From: Streptomyces caniscabiei
Lineage (GTDB): Bacteria > Actinomycetota > Actinomycetes > Streptomycetales > Streptomycetaceae
DNA length: 64,000 nucleotides
Assembly: GCF_014930365.1 (NCBI RefSeq)
Contig: NZ_JABXWI010000011.1
Span: 124,001-188,000, forward strand
Direction: 5' to 3'
In this document: in pieces, positions 54,710 to 62,618 of the stretch
Layout: the number at the start of each line of letters is the position of its first letter
Position numbering within the stretch: the first letter of the stretch is position 1
Made by a program: the position numbers and the translations under genes
Notes under the pieces: model-generated
Seen by the model: the letters and a program-made list of their open reading frames with translations, nothing else
Databases searched by the model: none
What the model was told of the DNA's origin: nothing

Positions 54710-55127
54710 TGATTCGGACAGGAATTGATGGAAAGCGGAGTCACCGCCGCGCCCGGCGAGACGGCACCGCAGGTGACGGCCGGTCAACTGAAAGCGCAGG
54801 TAGGCGAGTTGCGGTCGACGGGCCGAACGTCACGAGGGCCGCCGAGGAGCTGGCACACGAGACTGAAAGGAGTCAGTGGGGCACGGCCGTCCGCCACCCT
54901 CGGACTGCCCCCGGACCGCCGCCGAAGCACCTCCGGAGCGCGGCCGCCCGACCGCGCGCGAGCGCCGCGCGGGAAAACGAGAGGGGCCGAATCCGGCCAG
55001 ATGAAGAACGAACCCGAGGCGTCGCCTCGGCTGCACGCCCTCGCAGGCCACAGGCCGCAGCACCCTCGCCGCGGAAGCGGCGAGCGATCCGGGCCGCCGC
55101 GTCGAACACCCTCGCTCCGGCACCGCG
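54710..55127. other. Gene-free region between the sugar operon and tRNA-Val
   Basis: I see no credible gene here. The open frames that cross it run through the tRNA gene and lack a ribosome binding site and normal codon bias. Confidence 0.6.
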
Positions 55128-55164
55128 AAAAACGGCCCGGTCCACGTTTCCGTGGACCGGGCCG
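55128..55164 (-). terminator. tRNA-Val copy 2 terminator
   Basis: A 14-bp perfect stem (55133-55146 with 55151-55164) with loop TTTC is followed on the minus strand by five U residues. It lies 11 nt downstream of the tRNA. Confidence 0.92.
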
Positions 55165-55175
55165 CCATCATCCGG

Positions 55176-55247
55176 TGGGCGATACTGGGTTCGAACCAGT
55201 GACCTCTTCGGTGTGAACGAAGCGCTCTCCCACTGAGCTAATCGCCC
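55176..55247 (-). tRNA. tRNA-Val (CAC), copy 2
   Basis: It is identical to the copy at 44689-44760: anticodon CAC, acceptor GGGCGAT/ATCGCCC, no encoded CCA. Confidence 0.97.
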
Positions 55248-55325
55248 GGACGCAGGAAGAACATTACCCCATGTCAGGGGGTGCCCCCGACCACACCTGG
55301 AATCCCGGCGGCATCCCGGCGGGGC

Positions 55326-55784
55326 TCACTGGTTCTTGATGTTCCAGGGCATCTCGAAGCCGAACTTCCAGACGTAGAAACCGACGAGGCCGGCCACGAT
55401 CACCAGGCCGATCGACGTCAGAATGATGTTGCGTCGCCGCACCTTGGGGTCGAGGGCGCGCTGGGTGGCCTCGGTGACCTTCCGCTTGGTCCAGCGGAGC
55501 ACCAGTTGGGCCCAGACGAACTCGGTCGCCCAGATCGCCATGCCGCCGAAGATCACGACCCATCCGGGACCGGGCAGGGGAAGCATGATCACGCCCGCGA
55601 CCACGACCGCCAGACCGACGACGAAGATGGCCACCTGCCAGCTCAGGTGCAGCATCCGCCGCGCTCTGACGAACTCCGGCGCACGAGATCCCAGCGGCGC
55701 TTCGTCCTTGGCCACATCGGCCTCACTGTTCGCTACATCGAGGTCACTCTTCGTACCGTCGGCCGCCACGGCGGCCTCCCCCAT
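55326..55784 (-). CDS. PGPGW-motif membrane protein (TIGR02611-like)
   Basis: The 152-residue protein has a soluble N-terminus, two adjacent helices at about 55-80 joined by PLPGPGWVVIFGGMAI, and a last helix NIILTSIGLVIVAGLVGFYV. The PGPGW signature defines a small uncharacterised membrane family. ATG at 55784 is chosen because GGGGAG lies 7 nt upstream; ATGs at 55805 and further upstream lack this. It is divergent from ssgB. Confidence 0.85.
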   Translation of the reverse strand: MGEAAVAADGTKSDLDVANSEADVAKDEAPLGSRAPEFVRARRMLHLSWQVAIFVVGLAVVVAGVIMLPLPGPGWVVIFGGMAIWATEFVWAQLVLRWTKRKVTEATQRALDPKVRRRNIILTSIGLVIVAGLVGFYVWKFGFEMPWNIKNQ

Positions 55785-55911
55785 TCCGTAACTCCCCGTA
55801 TCCATACGGCCAAACCCTACCGGAGAGAAACCCGTCACCGGAATGGTCGTACCGACAGAAGACGGTCTCGGCCGGATGAGCTACCAAAAGCGACGCAAAA
55901 CTCCCAGAGGG

Positions 55912-55938
55912 GTTTACAACGGCACCGTAGGTGGCATG
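55912..55938 (+). promoter_or_regulatory. Candidate sigma-H-type promoter of ssgB
   Basis: GTTTAC (55912-55917) is followed after 15 bp by GGCATG (55933-55938), resembling a sigma-B-family promoter with an ideal -35 box and a partial -10 box. ssgB is known to depend on sigma-H in S. coelicolor. This places the start about 50-55 nt before the gene. Confidence 0.45.
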
Positions 55939-55996
55939 TCGATTTCGCCGACGTGCGAATCCCCGAGCGCACACTGAGCGAAAGGCCTTGGCGCTT

Positions 55997-56410
55997 ATGA
56001 ACACCACGGTCAGCTGCGAGCTGCACCTGCGCCTCGTTGTGTCGAGCGAGTCCTCACTGCCCGTTCCCGCGGGACTGCGGTATGACACGGCCGATCCCTA
56101 CGCCGTGCACGCCACCTTCCACACCGGAGCAGAGGAAACGGTCGAATGGGTGTTCGCCCGCGACCTCCTCGCCGAGGGCCTGCACCGGCCCACCGGCACC
56201 GGCGACGTCCGTGTCTGGCCGTCGCGCAGTCACGGTCAGGGCGTCGTGTGCATCGCCCTGAGCTCCCCGGAGGGCGAGGCCCTCCTCGAAGCTCCGGCGC
56301 GAGCCCTGGAGTCCTTCCTGAAGCGCACAGACGCCGCCGTGCCGCCCGGCACGGAACACCGGCACTTCGACCTCGACCAGGAGCTGTCGCACATCCTGGC
56401 GGAAAGCTAG
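55997..56410 (+). CDS. ssgB: Sporulation cell division regulator SsgB
   Basis: SsgB marks future septum sites in aerial hyphae and recruits FtsZ with SsgA. The 137-residue product begins MNTTVSCELHLRLVVSSESS and contains RYDTADPYAVHATFHTGAEE, matching my memory of S. coelicolor SsgB essentially throughout. The presence of ssgB is strong evidence for a sporulating streptomycete. The ATG has an AAGG 10 nt upstream. Confidence 0.98.
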   Translation: MNTTVSCELHLRLVVSSESSLPVPAGLRYDTADPYAVHATFHTGAEETVEWVFARDLLAEGLHRPTGTGDVRVWPSRSHGQGVVCIALSSPEGEALLEAPARALESFLKRTDAAVPPGTEHRHFDLDQELSHILAES

Positions 56411-56707
56411 GGAGCGAGGTTCACAGAGCCGCCCGGCGCCGTCCACTCGGGGAGACGGCTCGGGCCCGGACAACCGAATACGGCTTCAGGCCGACCAGAC
56501 GACGCCGTCGTCGCGGACCTCCGCGCGGCGGCGTCGCCATGCGTGGCCACCCGAAGCGGGCCCGGGCACCAATCGGTCCCCTGGGCCGTTCCGCCTCTAC
56601 AGGGGTGCTCCAGGACGGTCCACACCGGTCAGCCGCCGCGCCGAGCCATTACCATCGGCCAGCATCGGCGGGCGCCCGCCCGACCCTCGCAGGCCAGGGA
56701 GCGAAAC
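56411..56707. other. Intergenic region between ssgB and the CGNR gene
   Basis: These 297 bp contain a weak hairpin (GCCGTC at 56438-56443 with GACGGC at 56454-56459) that may end ssgB transcription, and another GC-rich hairpin further on. No gene is supported. Confidence 0.5.
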
Positions 56708-57268
56708 GTGCTGATCACCCACGACACCCGGTGTTCTCTCGACGCCGTGGTCGATCTGGTGAACACCGCGCCGGAGAACGACACGGCGACGGACGGGCTC
56801 GCGACTGTCGCGGCGCTCGCCGACTTCGTACGAAGGCACGACATCAGCGAGGTCGGTGTGCTGTCGGAGTTCGACCTCGCGGCGGTGCGCAAGATCCGTG
56901 GCCGGTTCGCCGAGGTCTTCGCCGCCCCCGACGCGGCCGCGGCCGCCTCGGTCATCAACGAGCTGGTCGCCGCCGCGGGCACCACCCCCCGCCTCACCGA
57001 TCACGACGGCTACGACTGGCACGTGCACTACTTCGCGCCCGGCGCGTCGCTGACCGACCACCTCTCCGCCGACTGCGGCATGGCGCTCGCCTTCTTCGTG
57101 GTCGCCGGGGAACAGGAGCGGCTGCGCCGCTGTGAGGCGCCCGACTGCCGACGGGCCTTCGTGGACCTCTCCCGCAACCGCTCGCGCCGCTACTGCGACA
57201 GCCGCACCTGCGGCAACCGCCTGCACGTGGCCGCCTACCGGGCACGCCGTAAGGAGGCGGCGGGCTGA
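56708..57268 (+). CDS. CGNR zinc finger protein
   Basis: The 186-residue protein has an N-terminal ABATE-type stress/ligand domain and a C-terminal CGNR zinc finger: Cys142, Cys147, Cys163 and Cys168, the last in CGNRLHVAAYRARR. The finger is thought to bind DNA, so this is a probable transcription regulator. GTG at 56708 is chosen because GGGAG lies 6 nt upstream. It follows ssgB on the same strand after a long gap. Confidence 0.93.
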   Translation: MLITHDTRCSLDAVVDLVNTAPENDTATDGLATVAALADFVRRHDISEVGVLSEFDLAAVRKIRGRFAEVFAAPDAAAAASVINELVAAAGTTPRLTDHDGYDWHVHYFAPGASLTDHLSADCGMALAFFVVAGEQERLRRCEAPDCRRAFVDLSRNRSRRYCDSRTCGNRLHVAAYRARRKEAAG

Positions 57269-57329
57269 GCGGGACGCCGGTCCGGCATCTCGCCCGACCG
57301 CAACGGCCAGGGGGCGCGTACGGGGGCTG

Positions 57330-57366
57330 ACGGAGCCCTCGACGGGTGACGTCAGGGGCTCCGTTT
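57330..57366 (+). terminator. Terminator of the CGNR gene
   Basis: ACGGAGCCC pairs with GGGCTCCGT (9 bp) and is followed by TTTT at 57363-57366, a classic intrinsic terminator. It also lies at the 3' end of the small minus-strand gene. Confidence 0.8.
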
Positions 57367-57371
57367 TCAGC

Positions 57372-57524
57372 TCACAGCATCAGCAGGTCGTGCAGTGACG
57401 CCATGAGCAGCAGGCAGCCGATCACCGCTAGGAAGATCATCAGCGGTGGCTGGGAGAGCGCGAAGAGACAACCTCGCCGCTCCTCCGGTGGGGCGACGGT
57501 GTCGCTCTGTGTTGTGTCCAGCAT
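57372..57524 (-). CDS. Small 50-residue membrane protein
   Basis: This short frame reads M-L-D-T-T-Q-S-D then an acidic/basic segment PPEERRGC, and one hydrophobic helix LMIFLAVIGCLLLMA ending near LHDLLML. It has 50 residues and good streptomycete codon bias apart from one rare CTA leucine codon. The ATG at 57524 has only a weak GGCGAG upstream. It converges on the CGNR gene. I recall similar tiny proteins in streptomycetes but cannot name a family. Confidence 0.6.
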   Translation of the reverse strand: MLDTTQSDTVAPPEERRGCLFALSQPPLMIFLAVIGCLLLMASLHDLLML

Positions 57525-57663
57525 CTCGCCGCGATGATGACGCAGCGGATGCCCTCCGCGCGATCAACCCACCCGGATTGACGGAGAGTTCGCCAATATC
57601 CACACCGTACGGAGCGAACGTGATCACTTCGGCGCGGCCGGCCGACCTTCTGTGTCGTTTCAG

Positions 57664-57687
57664 TCCGGGCCCTTGGGAGGGCCCGGA
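57664..57687 (-). terminator. Terminator of the downstream membrane protein gene
   Basis: TCCGGGCCC pairs with GGGCCCGGA (9 bp) around a 6-nt loop, 73 nt after the stop of the gene at 57760-58215. There is no U-run. Confidence 0.55.
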
Positions 57688-57759
57688 GGCCGCGCGGCTG
57701 TGATCGGACACCCCTGGGCAGGGTGCCGTGGTCGGATGCCGTGGGTCAGTGGCCGCGGG

Positions 57760-58215
57760 TCAGATGCCGTGCTTCTTCAGGATCGCCTCGATGTCGCTGA
57801 AATCGTCCGCGCCGGACGCACCGGAGCCCGCCGACCGAGGTGCCGCCGCCGGGCGGCCCGTCGGCCGTGCGCCCTGACCCAGCGAGGGGGCCGAGGCCGC
57901 CGGGGCTATCGCCTCGGTACGGGACGCCTTGGCCTCCTTGCGCTCCTTGCCGGTGACCCCTCGGCGCCGCTCCACGGCGCGGGTGGTCATGAACAGGAAC
58001 CAGGCGGCGCCGAGCACACCGAAACCGGCCCACGCCGTCGGGCTGAACGCGGTGTCGGCCAGCCACTCGACCACCCCGGTCATCACCAGACCGAGCGGCA
58101 CGAGCGAGTAGGCCGCGATACGGGCCGCCCTGAGGAACCGCTTCCGGTACGCCGTGATCGCGGCGATGCCCAGGCCTGCCGCTGAGACGGCGGCACAGAC
58201 TGTCTCGGCAATCAT
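57760..58215 (-). CDS. Unknown small membrane protein
   Basis: The 151-residue protein has about three hydrophobic segments (IAETVCAAVSAAGLGIAAIT, RIAAYSLVPLGLVMTGVVEW and GFGVLGAAWFLFMTTRA) and a hydrophilic tail ending SDIEAILKKHGI, which looks like a short interaction motif. ATG at 58215 has GGAGG 5 nt upstream. It is divergent from the DsbA-like gene. The function is unknown. Confidence 0.85.
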   Translation of the reverse strand: MIAETVCAAVSAAGLGIAAITAYRKRFLRAARIAAYSLVPLGLVMTGVVEWLADTAFSPTAWAGFGVLGAAWFLFMTTRAVERRRGVTGKERKEAKASRTEAIAPAASAPSLGQGARPTGRPAAAPRSAGSGASGADDFSDIEAILKKHGI

Positions 58216-58373
58216 CCGGTCCTCCAGGCGGTGCTCGGTCGGGCGTTCGCGTTGCGTCCCTTCCATCCTGCACCGCCACGCGTCCGATATGCCATGGTCC
58301 TGGGAGACCTCAGGGACATCTCCGGGTCGTCTCGGGGTCCGGGCCCCGCCCGGGAAGCTGGAAGACTGATCCC

Positions 58374-58892
58374 ATGAGCGACTCCTCCCCCGTGCCGTCC
58401 GCCGTCGTTTTGGACGTCTGGTGCGAACTCCAGTGTCCCGACTGCCGCGGCGCCCTCGACGACATCCGCGCGCTGCGGGCCCGTTACGGCGACCGGCTCG
58501 ACGTACGGCTGCGGCACTTCCCGCTGGAGAAGCACAAGCACGCCTTCGCCGCCGCGCAGGCCGCCGAGGAGGCCGCGGAGCAGGGGCAGGCGTGGCCGTA
58601 CGTCGAGGCCGTGCTCGGCCGGGTCGAGGAGCTGGGCCGGACCGGGGAGCCGTTCCTGGTGGAGGCGGCCCGTGAACTGGGTCTGGACGCCGAGGAGTTC
58701 GACACGGCACTGATCGACGGCCGGCACATCCTGATCGTCGACGCCGACCAGGCCGAGGGCAAGGCGATCGGCGTGACGGGCACGCCGACGTACGTCATCG
58801 GCGGCGAGCGTCTCGACGGCGGCAAGAGCCAGGAGGGCCTGCGCGAGCGGATCGAGGAGATCGCCGACCGGCTGCTGGCCGAGCACGCCTGA
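58374..58892 (+). CDS. DsbA-family thioredoxin-like protein
   Basis: The 172-residue protein has the thioredoxin fold with CPDC at residues 21-24 (LQCPDCRG), a helical insertion and the cis-proline region TGTPTYVIGGERLDG. It has no signal peptide, so it is probably cytoplasmic and closer to the FrnE-like or 2-hydroxychromene-isomerase-like branch than to secreted DsbA. The start is ATG at 58374. The partner is unknown. Confidence 0.9.
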   Translation: MSDSSPVPSAVVLDVWCELQCPDCRGALDDIRALRARYGDRLDVRLRHFPLEKHKHAFAAAQAAEEAAEQGQAWPYVEAVLGRVEELGRTGEPFLVEAARELGLDAEEFDTALIDGRHILIVDADQAEGKAIGVTGTPTYVIGGERLDGGKSQEGLRERIEEIADRLLAEHA

Positions 58893-58924
58893 CCAGCGCG
58901 GGCCAGCGGCTGCGGCCGGCGACC

Positions 58925-59019
58925 GGTCCGGCCCGGTTTTCGTAGGCTCCCGGCGGGTCGGCCCGGTTTCGTGGGCTCCCAGCAGCCGGTCCCGCTCGGC
59001 TTCCGTGGACTCCCGGCGG
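58925..59019. repeat. Three degenerate copies of an approximately 30-35 bp repeat
   Basis: Each copy reads roughly GGTCGGCCCGGTTTCGTGGG then a CTCCCGGC-like end. The copies are about 30, 29 and 36 bp long. Confidence 0.7.
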
Positions 59020-59134
59020 CCGGGGTACCGGGCCACCATCGGCTCCGCCGACCGACCCCGACACCGCGCAGCCCGCAGCCGCCGCAGGCCCCCAAGCACC
59101 CCAAGCCGCCCGGGGCGCACGCGCGCCACAGCCG

Positions 59135-59187
59135 CCGGGAACCACGCGCCCAGCAACCGCCCCGGGAACCGCGCGCCCAACAGGCTC
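59135..59187. repeat. Two copies of a 27-bp repeat
   Basis: CCGGGAACCACGCGCCCAGC and CCGGGAACCGCGCGCCCAAC begin 27 bp apart at 59135 and 59162. Confidence 0.7.
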
Positions 59188-59237
59188 CGGATCTTGCAAG
59201 CCCCCCCAGCCGCCGACACTCCCCTCGCCCCGCAGCC

Positions 59238-60062
59238 TCAGAGCAGCGGTTTGGAGAGGTGGTGGGCGGTCGTCTCGTAGCCGAGGGACTCGTAGAGGCA
59301 TTCGGCCCGGAAGTTGCCCGCGAAGACGTTGAGCGCGATGGTCGGCTTCCCCGCCGAGATCGCCTGGGTCTCGGCCAGCAGCATGAGGGTGCGGCCGTGT
59401 CCCTTGCTTCGGTGGGCGGCGTCCGCCTCGACGTCGTAGACGAAGGCTCTGTCGTCCGTCAGCCACAGCCACAGGGTGCCGACCCTCGTACCCTCGTGCT
59501 CCAGCACGCTGCACAGGTTGTTCGCGGAGGCCACCCCCTGGGGGAGGCAGCGCTCGTAGTCCAACGCGGCCTTCGCGTACGCCTCCGCCTCCGGCATGCC
59601 ACGGGTGATCCAGTCCTGGGCGTAGCCCTCCAGCCCGGCCTCCTTCCACGGCCCGTACTCGGCCTCGGTCATGGGCCGGCCCCTGCTGCCCTCGGGCAGT
59701 TCGGGCGGGGTGCCGTCGAGGGCTTTGCTCATGCCACGGTTGCGCAGGACGTAGCCGAGCGTCTGGGCCAGCCGCAGGGCGGGCTCGGCGCCGGCCGGGA
59801 CGGACACCTCGATCCGCCGGCAGCCCCAGCCGCGGGCCACCTCCTCGGCGGCGAGCGCCGCCACGGTGGCCCGGCCGCGTCGCCGGTCCGGTTCGTCGAT
59901 CCGCAGATCCCGGATCCGCGCGGCCGTCGACCCGGGGTCGGGGCGCGTGCCGAGGTGTATCTCGCCGACCGGGCGGCTGTTGACACACACCTGGTAGCGG
60001 CGCGAGCGGGTCCCGTCGGCGGCGTGCTGAAGCGGCTCGATGGGCCGCAGGGTGGTGGTCAT
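59238..60062 (-). CDS. GNAT family N-acetyltransferase with two GNAT-like halves
   Basis: The 274-residue protein contains two acetyltransferase-like regions. The first half has IRDLRIDEPDRRRGRATVAA and the second DVEADAAHRSKGHGRTLMLL, each the acetyl-CoA loop of the fold, followed by ALNVFAGNFRAECLYESLGY. It resembles fused GNAT proteins such as MshD-like enzymes. The substrate is unknown. ATG at 60062 lacks a strong ribosome binding site. It converges on the DsbA-like gene. Confidence 0.9.
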   Translation of the reverse strand: MTTTLRPIEPLQHAADGTRSRRYQVCVNSRPVGEIHLGTRPDPGSTAARIRDLRIDEPDRRRGRATVAALAAEEVARGWGCRRIEVSVPAGAEPALRLAQTLGYVLRNRGMSKALDGTPPELPEGSRGRPMTEAEYGPWKEAGLEGYAQDWITRGMPEAEAYAKAALDYERCLPQGVASANNLCSVLEHEGTRVGTLWLWLTDDRAFVYDVEADAAHRSKGHGRTLMLLAETQAISAGKPTIALNVFAGNFRAECLYESLGYETTAHHLSKPLL

Positions 60063-60160
60063 CAGGGGTGTTCTACCCGCCACGGGGCGCGGAGTCTGCC
60101 CAATATCTCCAGCGATCGCCGCCGGATCATGGATCACGGACTCCGGCTGCGGATCGGGGA

Positions 60161-60193
60161 TCCCACATCACGGACCCGCATCCCACATCACGG
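60161..60193. repeat. 13-bp direct repeat, 20-bp period
   Basis: TCCCACATCACGG occurs at 60161-60173 and 60181-60193, just after the pabC stop. It may affect 3' end formation. Confidence 0.6.
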
Positions 60194-61015
60194 TCACGGA
60201 TCCAGGTCGTCGCCGGACCGCTCGTCGAAGACGCGCATCGCCTTGGCCGTCACCGGGCCCGGGGTGGCCGACAGGTCGCGGGCGTCGACGCGGTGCACCG
60301 ACTGCACGTCGCGCAGGCTCGACGTCAGGAAGACCTCGTCGGCGCGGTCCAGGACGTCGAGCGGCAGGTCGGTCTCGCGGGCGCCGGTCCACTCGACGAC
60401 GAGGGCACGGGTGATGCCGGCGAGGCAGCCGGAGGCGACCGGCGGGGTGTGGATCTCCCCGTCGAGGACGACGAAGACGTTGGAGCCCGTGCCCTCGCAG
60501 AGCTGCCCCACCGTGTTGGCGAACAGCGCCTCGGTGGCGCCCTGTTCGTGGGCGCGGGCGAGGGCGACGACGTTCTCCGCGTACGAGGTGGTCTTCAGGC
60601 CGGTGAGGGCGCCGCGCTCGTTGCGGGTCCAGGGCACGGTGATCGTGGCGGTGGAGTCGGCCCGCCGGGTGGTCTCACCGAGGGCGACGACGAGGGTCGG
60701 GCCGTGGTCGCCGCGGTCGGAGCCGAGCGGGGAGAGGCCACCGGTGTAGGTGATGCGCAGCCGGCCGAGCGCTACCGGCTCGACCTCCAGGACGGCGTGA
60801 CAGGCACGGCGCACCTCGTCGAGGTCGGGCTCGGGCAGGCCGAGTCCGCGTGCCGAGAGGGTCAGCCGGTCGAGGTGGCGGGTCAGCGCGAACGGCCGGC
60901 CCTCGACCGTCTTCACGGTCTCGAAGACGCCGTCGCCCACGGTCAGTCCGTGGTCGAGTACGGAGACACGGGCGGAGTCGATGTCCTGCAGTCCGCCGTC
61001 GAGCCAGATCTTCAC
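60194..61015 (-). CDS. pabC: Aminotransferase class IV, probable aminodeoxychorismate lyase
   Basis: The 273-residue PLP enzyme has the class IV pattern: VSVLDHGLTVGDGVFETVKT, LARAHEQGATEALFAN, and the PLP-site region VALARAHEQ. Its position directly after pabB suggests it cleaves aminodeoxychorismate to 4-aminobenzoate and pyruvate. A branched-chain or D-amino acid aminotransferase is possible. GTG at 61015 is chosen because GGGAGG lies 8 nt upstream and it overlaps the pabB stop (GTGA). Confidence 0.85.
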   Translation of the reverse strand: MKIWLDGGLQDIDSARVSVLDHGLTVGDGVFETVKTVEGRPFALTRHLDRLTLSARGLGLPEPDLDEVRRACHAVLEVEPVALGRLRITYTGGLSPLGSDRGDHGPTLVVALGETTRRADSTATITVPWTRNERGALTGLKTTSYAENVVALARAHEQGATEALFANTVGQLCEGTGSNVFVVLDGEIHTPPVASGCLAGITRALVVEWTGARETDLPLDVLDRADEVFLTSSLRDVQSVHRVDARDLSATPGPVTAKAMRVFDERSGDDLDP

Positions 61016-62055
61016 GTAAGGGTCCTCCCACTCGCCTCGTACGTCCCCGACGCTACCGCGAGCAGCCGGGCGGCCTTCAGCTCGGTCTCGCGCCATTCCG
61101 CCTCGGGGTCCGACCCCCAGGTGATGCCCGCGCCGGTGCCGAAGCGCAGCTCGCCCGCCGCGCGGTCGATCCAGAAGGTGCGGATGCCGACGGCCAGCTC
61201 CGCGGTGTCCCGGTCGGCGTCGACCCAGCCGACGCCGCCGCAGTACGGGCCCCGCGGGGCGGTCTCCAGGGCGTCGATGATCCGCAGGGCGCTCGACTTG
61301 GGCGCCCCGGTGACGGAGCCGGGCGGGAAGGCGGCGGCGAGCAGTCCGGGCCAGCCGGTGCCGTCCCGCAGCTCACCGCGCACCGTCGACACCAGGTGGA
61401 CCAGCCCCGGATGCTTCTCGACGACGCACAGGTCGGGCACGGTCACCGACCCGGTGGCGCAGACCTGTCCGATGTCGTTGCGGACCAGGTCGACGATCAT
61501 CACGTTCTCGGCGTAGTCCTTCTCCAGCAGGTCCGCCTCGGTGCGTCCGGTGCCCTTGATCGGTCCCGAGGCGACGATCCGGCCGTCGCGGCGCAGGAAC
61601 AGCTCCGGGGAGGCGGTGGCGATCTCGACGCCGTGATCCGGGAGGCGAATCGTTCCTGCAAAGGGGGCCGGGTTCCCGCGGGCCAGCAGCGCGGTCAGGG
61701 CGTCCACGTCGGCGTCCGGCGCGACGGGCGCGGACAGCACCCGGCAGAGGTTCGCCTGGTACACCTCGCCGGCGGCGATGTGCTCGCGGATCCGGCGTAC
61801 GCCCGCCGTGTACGCGGTGCGGTCGAGCGAGGACGTCCAGTCGTCGGGGCGCGGCCCGCGCCACTTCCCCGGCACGGGGGCGGGCGCGGGCTCGCGACGT
61901 ACGTCACTGAAGCGCGCGCACACCAGACCACCCTCGTAGTCCGCGCACACGGCCCAGAAGCCGGAGGAGTCCAGGGCGGCGGCGTCGCTGGTCACATCGG
62001 TGAGACCGGTGGCCACGAGGTTGCCGAAGCGAGCGAGCGGAGGGAGGTCGGGCAC
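61012..62055 (-). CDS. pabB: Chorismate-binding aminodeoxychorismate synthase component I
   Basis: The 347-residue protein has the chorismate-utilising fold with AGEVYQANLCRVL, the ATASPELFLRRDGR and SGPIKGTGRT blocks, and ENVMIVDLVRNDIGQVC followed by GSVTGAPK, all typical of PabB. It lacks the long N-terminal half of anthranilate synthase. With a glutaminase subunit it makes aminodeoxychorismate for folate. No PabA gene is adjacent. GTG at 62055 has a weak ribosome binding site. pabC follows by a 4-nt overlap. Confidence 0.92.
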   Translation of the reverse strand: MPDLPPLARFGNLVATGLTDVTSDAAALDSSGFWAVCADYEGGLVCARFSDVRREPAPAPVPGKWRGPRPDDWTSSLDRTAYTAGVRRIREHIAAGEVYQANLCRVLSAPVAPDADVDALTALLARGNPAPFAGTIRLPDHGVEIATASPELFLRRDGRIVASGPIKGTGRTEADLLEKDYAENVMIVDLVRNDIGQVCATGSVTVPDLCVVEKHPGLVHLVSTVRGELRDGTGWPGLLAAAFPPGSVTGAPKSSALRIIDALETAPRGPYCGGVGWVDADRDTAELAVGIRTFWIDRAAGELRFGTGAGITWGSDPEAEWRETELKAARLLAVASGTYEASGRTLT

Positions 62056-62142
62056 GCAGTCGAGTCTAGGACGGGTGCCCCGCGGGCGGGCCCGGCCGGG
62101 TCCCGGACTGGACGCACCGCAGCACGCTGCACAAACGCGTTT

Positions 62143-62170
62143 TTGTACTGGCACCGGAATCCGCTAGAGT
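62143..62170 (+). promoter_or_regulatory. Promoter of the tRNA operon
   Basis: TTGTAC (62143-62148) is followed after 16 bp by TAGAGT (62165-62170), the -10 form often seen in streptomycete tRNA promoters. It lies about 43 nt before tRNA-Gly. Confidence 0.75.
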
Positions 62171-62212
62171 TCAACTCGTCGCCGGGACGCGTAAGCGCAA
62201 CGGAAACGACAA

Positions 62213-62285
62213 GCGGACGTAGCTCAGTTGGTAGAGCGCAACCTTGCCAAGGTTGAGGTCGCCAGTTCGAACCTGGTCGTCCGCT
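62213..62285 (+). tRNA. tRNA-Gly (GCC)
   Basis: The 73-nt cloverleaf has acceptor GCGGACG/CGTCCGC, discriminator T and anticodon loop TTGCCAA, giving GCC. It is first in the operon. CCA is not encoded. Confidence 0.97.
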
Positions 62286-62325
62286 CGCAGGAACGTGGGG
62301 GATCTTCCCGACCCCCCGCACTCCT

Positions 62326-62399
62326 GGTGGAGTGGCCGAGAGGCGAGGCAACGGCCTGCAAAGCCGTCTACACGGGTTCAAATCCCGTCTCCACCTCCA
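62326..62399 (+). tRNA. tRNA-Cys (GCA)
   Basis: Acceptor GGTGGAG/CTCCACC, discriminator T, anticodon loop CTGCAAA giving GCA. Unlike its neighbours it has an encoded CCA (62397-62399). One base separates it from the next tRNA. Confidence 0.97.
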
Positions 62400-62400
62400 A

Positions 62401-62472
62401 GGACGATTAGCTCAGCGGGAGAGCGCTTCCCTGACACGGAAGAGGTCACTGGTTCAATCCCAGTATCGTCCA
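62401..62472 (+). tRNA. tRNA-Val (GAC), copy 1
   Basis: The 72-nt cloverleaf has acceptor GGACGAT/ATCGTCC, discriminator A and anticodon loop CTGACAC, giving GAC. CCA is not encoded. Confidence 0.97.
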
Positions 62473-62512
62473 CTGAGGCCTGACGGCTTCTGGAGCCGTA
62501 CGGCTTCACCCC

Positions 62513-62584
62513 GCGCGATTAGCTCAGCGGGAGAGCGCTTCCCTGACACGGAAGAGGTCACTGGTTCAATCCCAGTATCGCGCA
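62513..62584 (+). tRNA. tRNA-Val (GAC), copy 2, variant acceptor stem
   Basis: The body is identical to the flanking Val copies, but the acceptor stem is GCGCGAT/ATCGCGC with compensating changes. Anticodon GAC, no encoded CCA. Confidence 0.95.
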
Positions 62585-62618
62585 CGCAAGATCCACAGCT
62601 CCCGGGCTGTGATCCCTA

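Larger units (their letters stand above)
58893..59237. other. Repeat-rich region between convergent genes
   Basis: These 345 bp contain two sets of degenerate tandem repeats (58925-59019 and 59135-59187) and no credible gene. Long frames that cross it lack ribosome binding sites. Confidence 0.6.

Noticed and set aside
54725..55216. Possible protein gene upstream of and across tRNA-Val copy 2
   Set aside because: It runs into the tRNA, lacks a ribosome binding site and has Arg/Pro/Ala-rich noise composition.
44685..55249. Integrative element using tRNA-Val as attachment site
   Set aside because: No integrase, excisionase, Rep/Tra or phage gene lies between the tRNA copies, and all genes look chromosomal.
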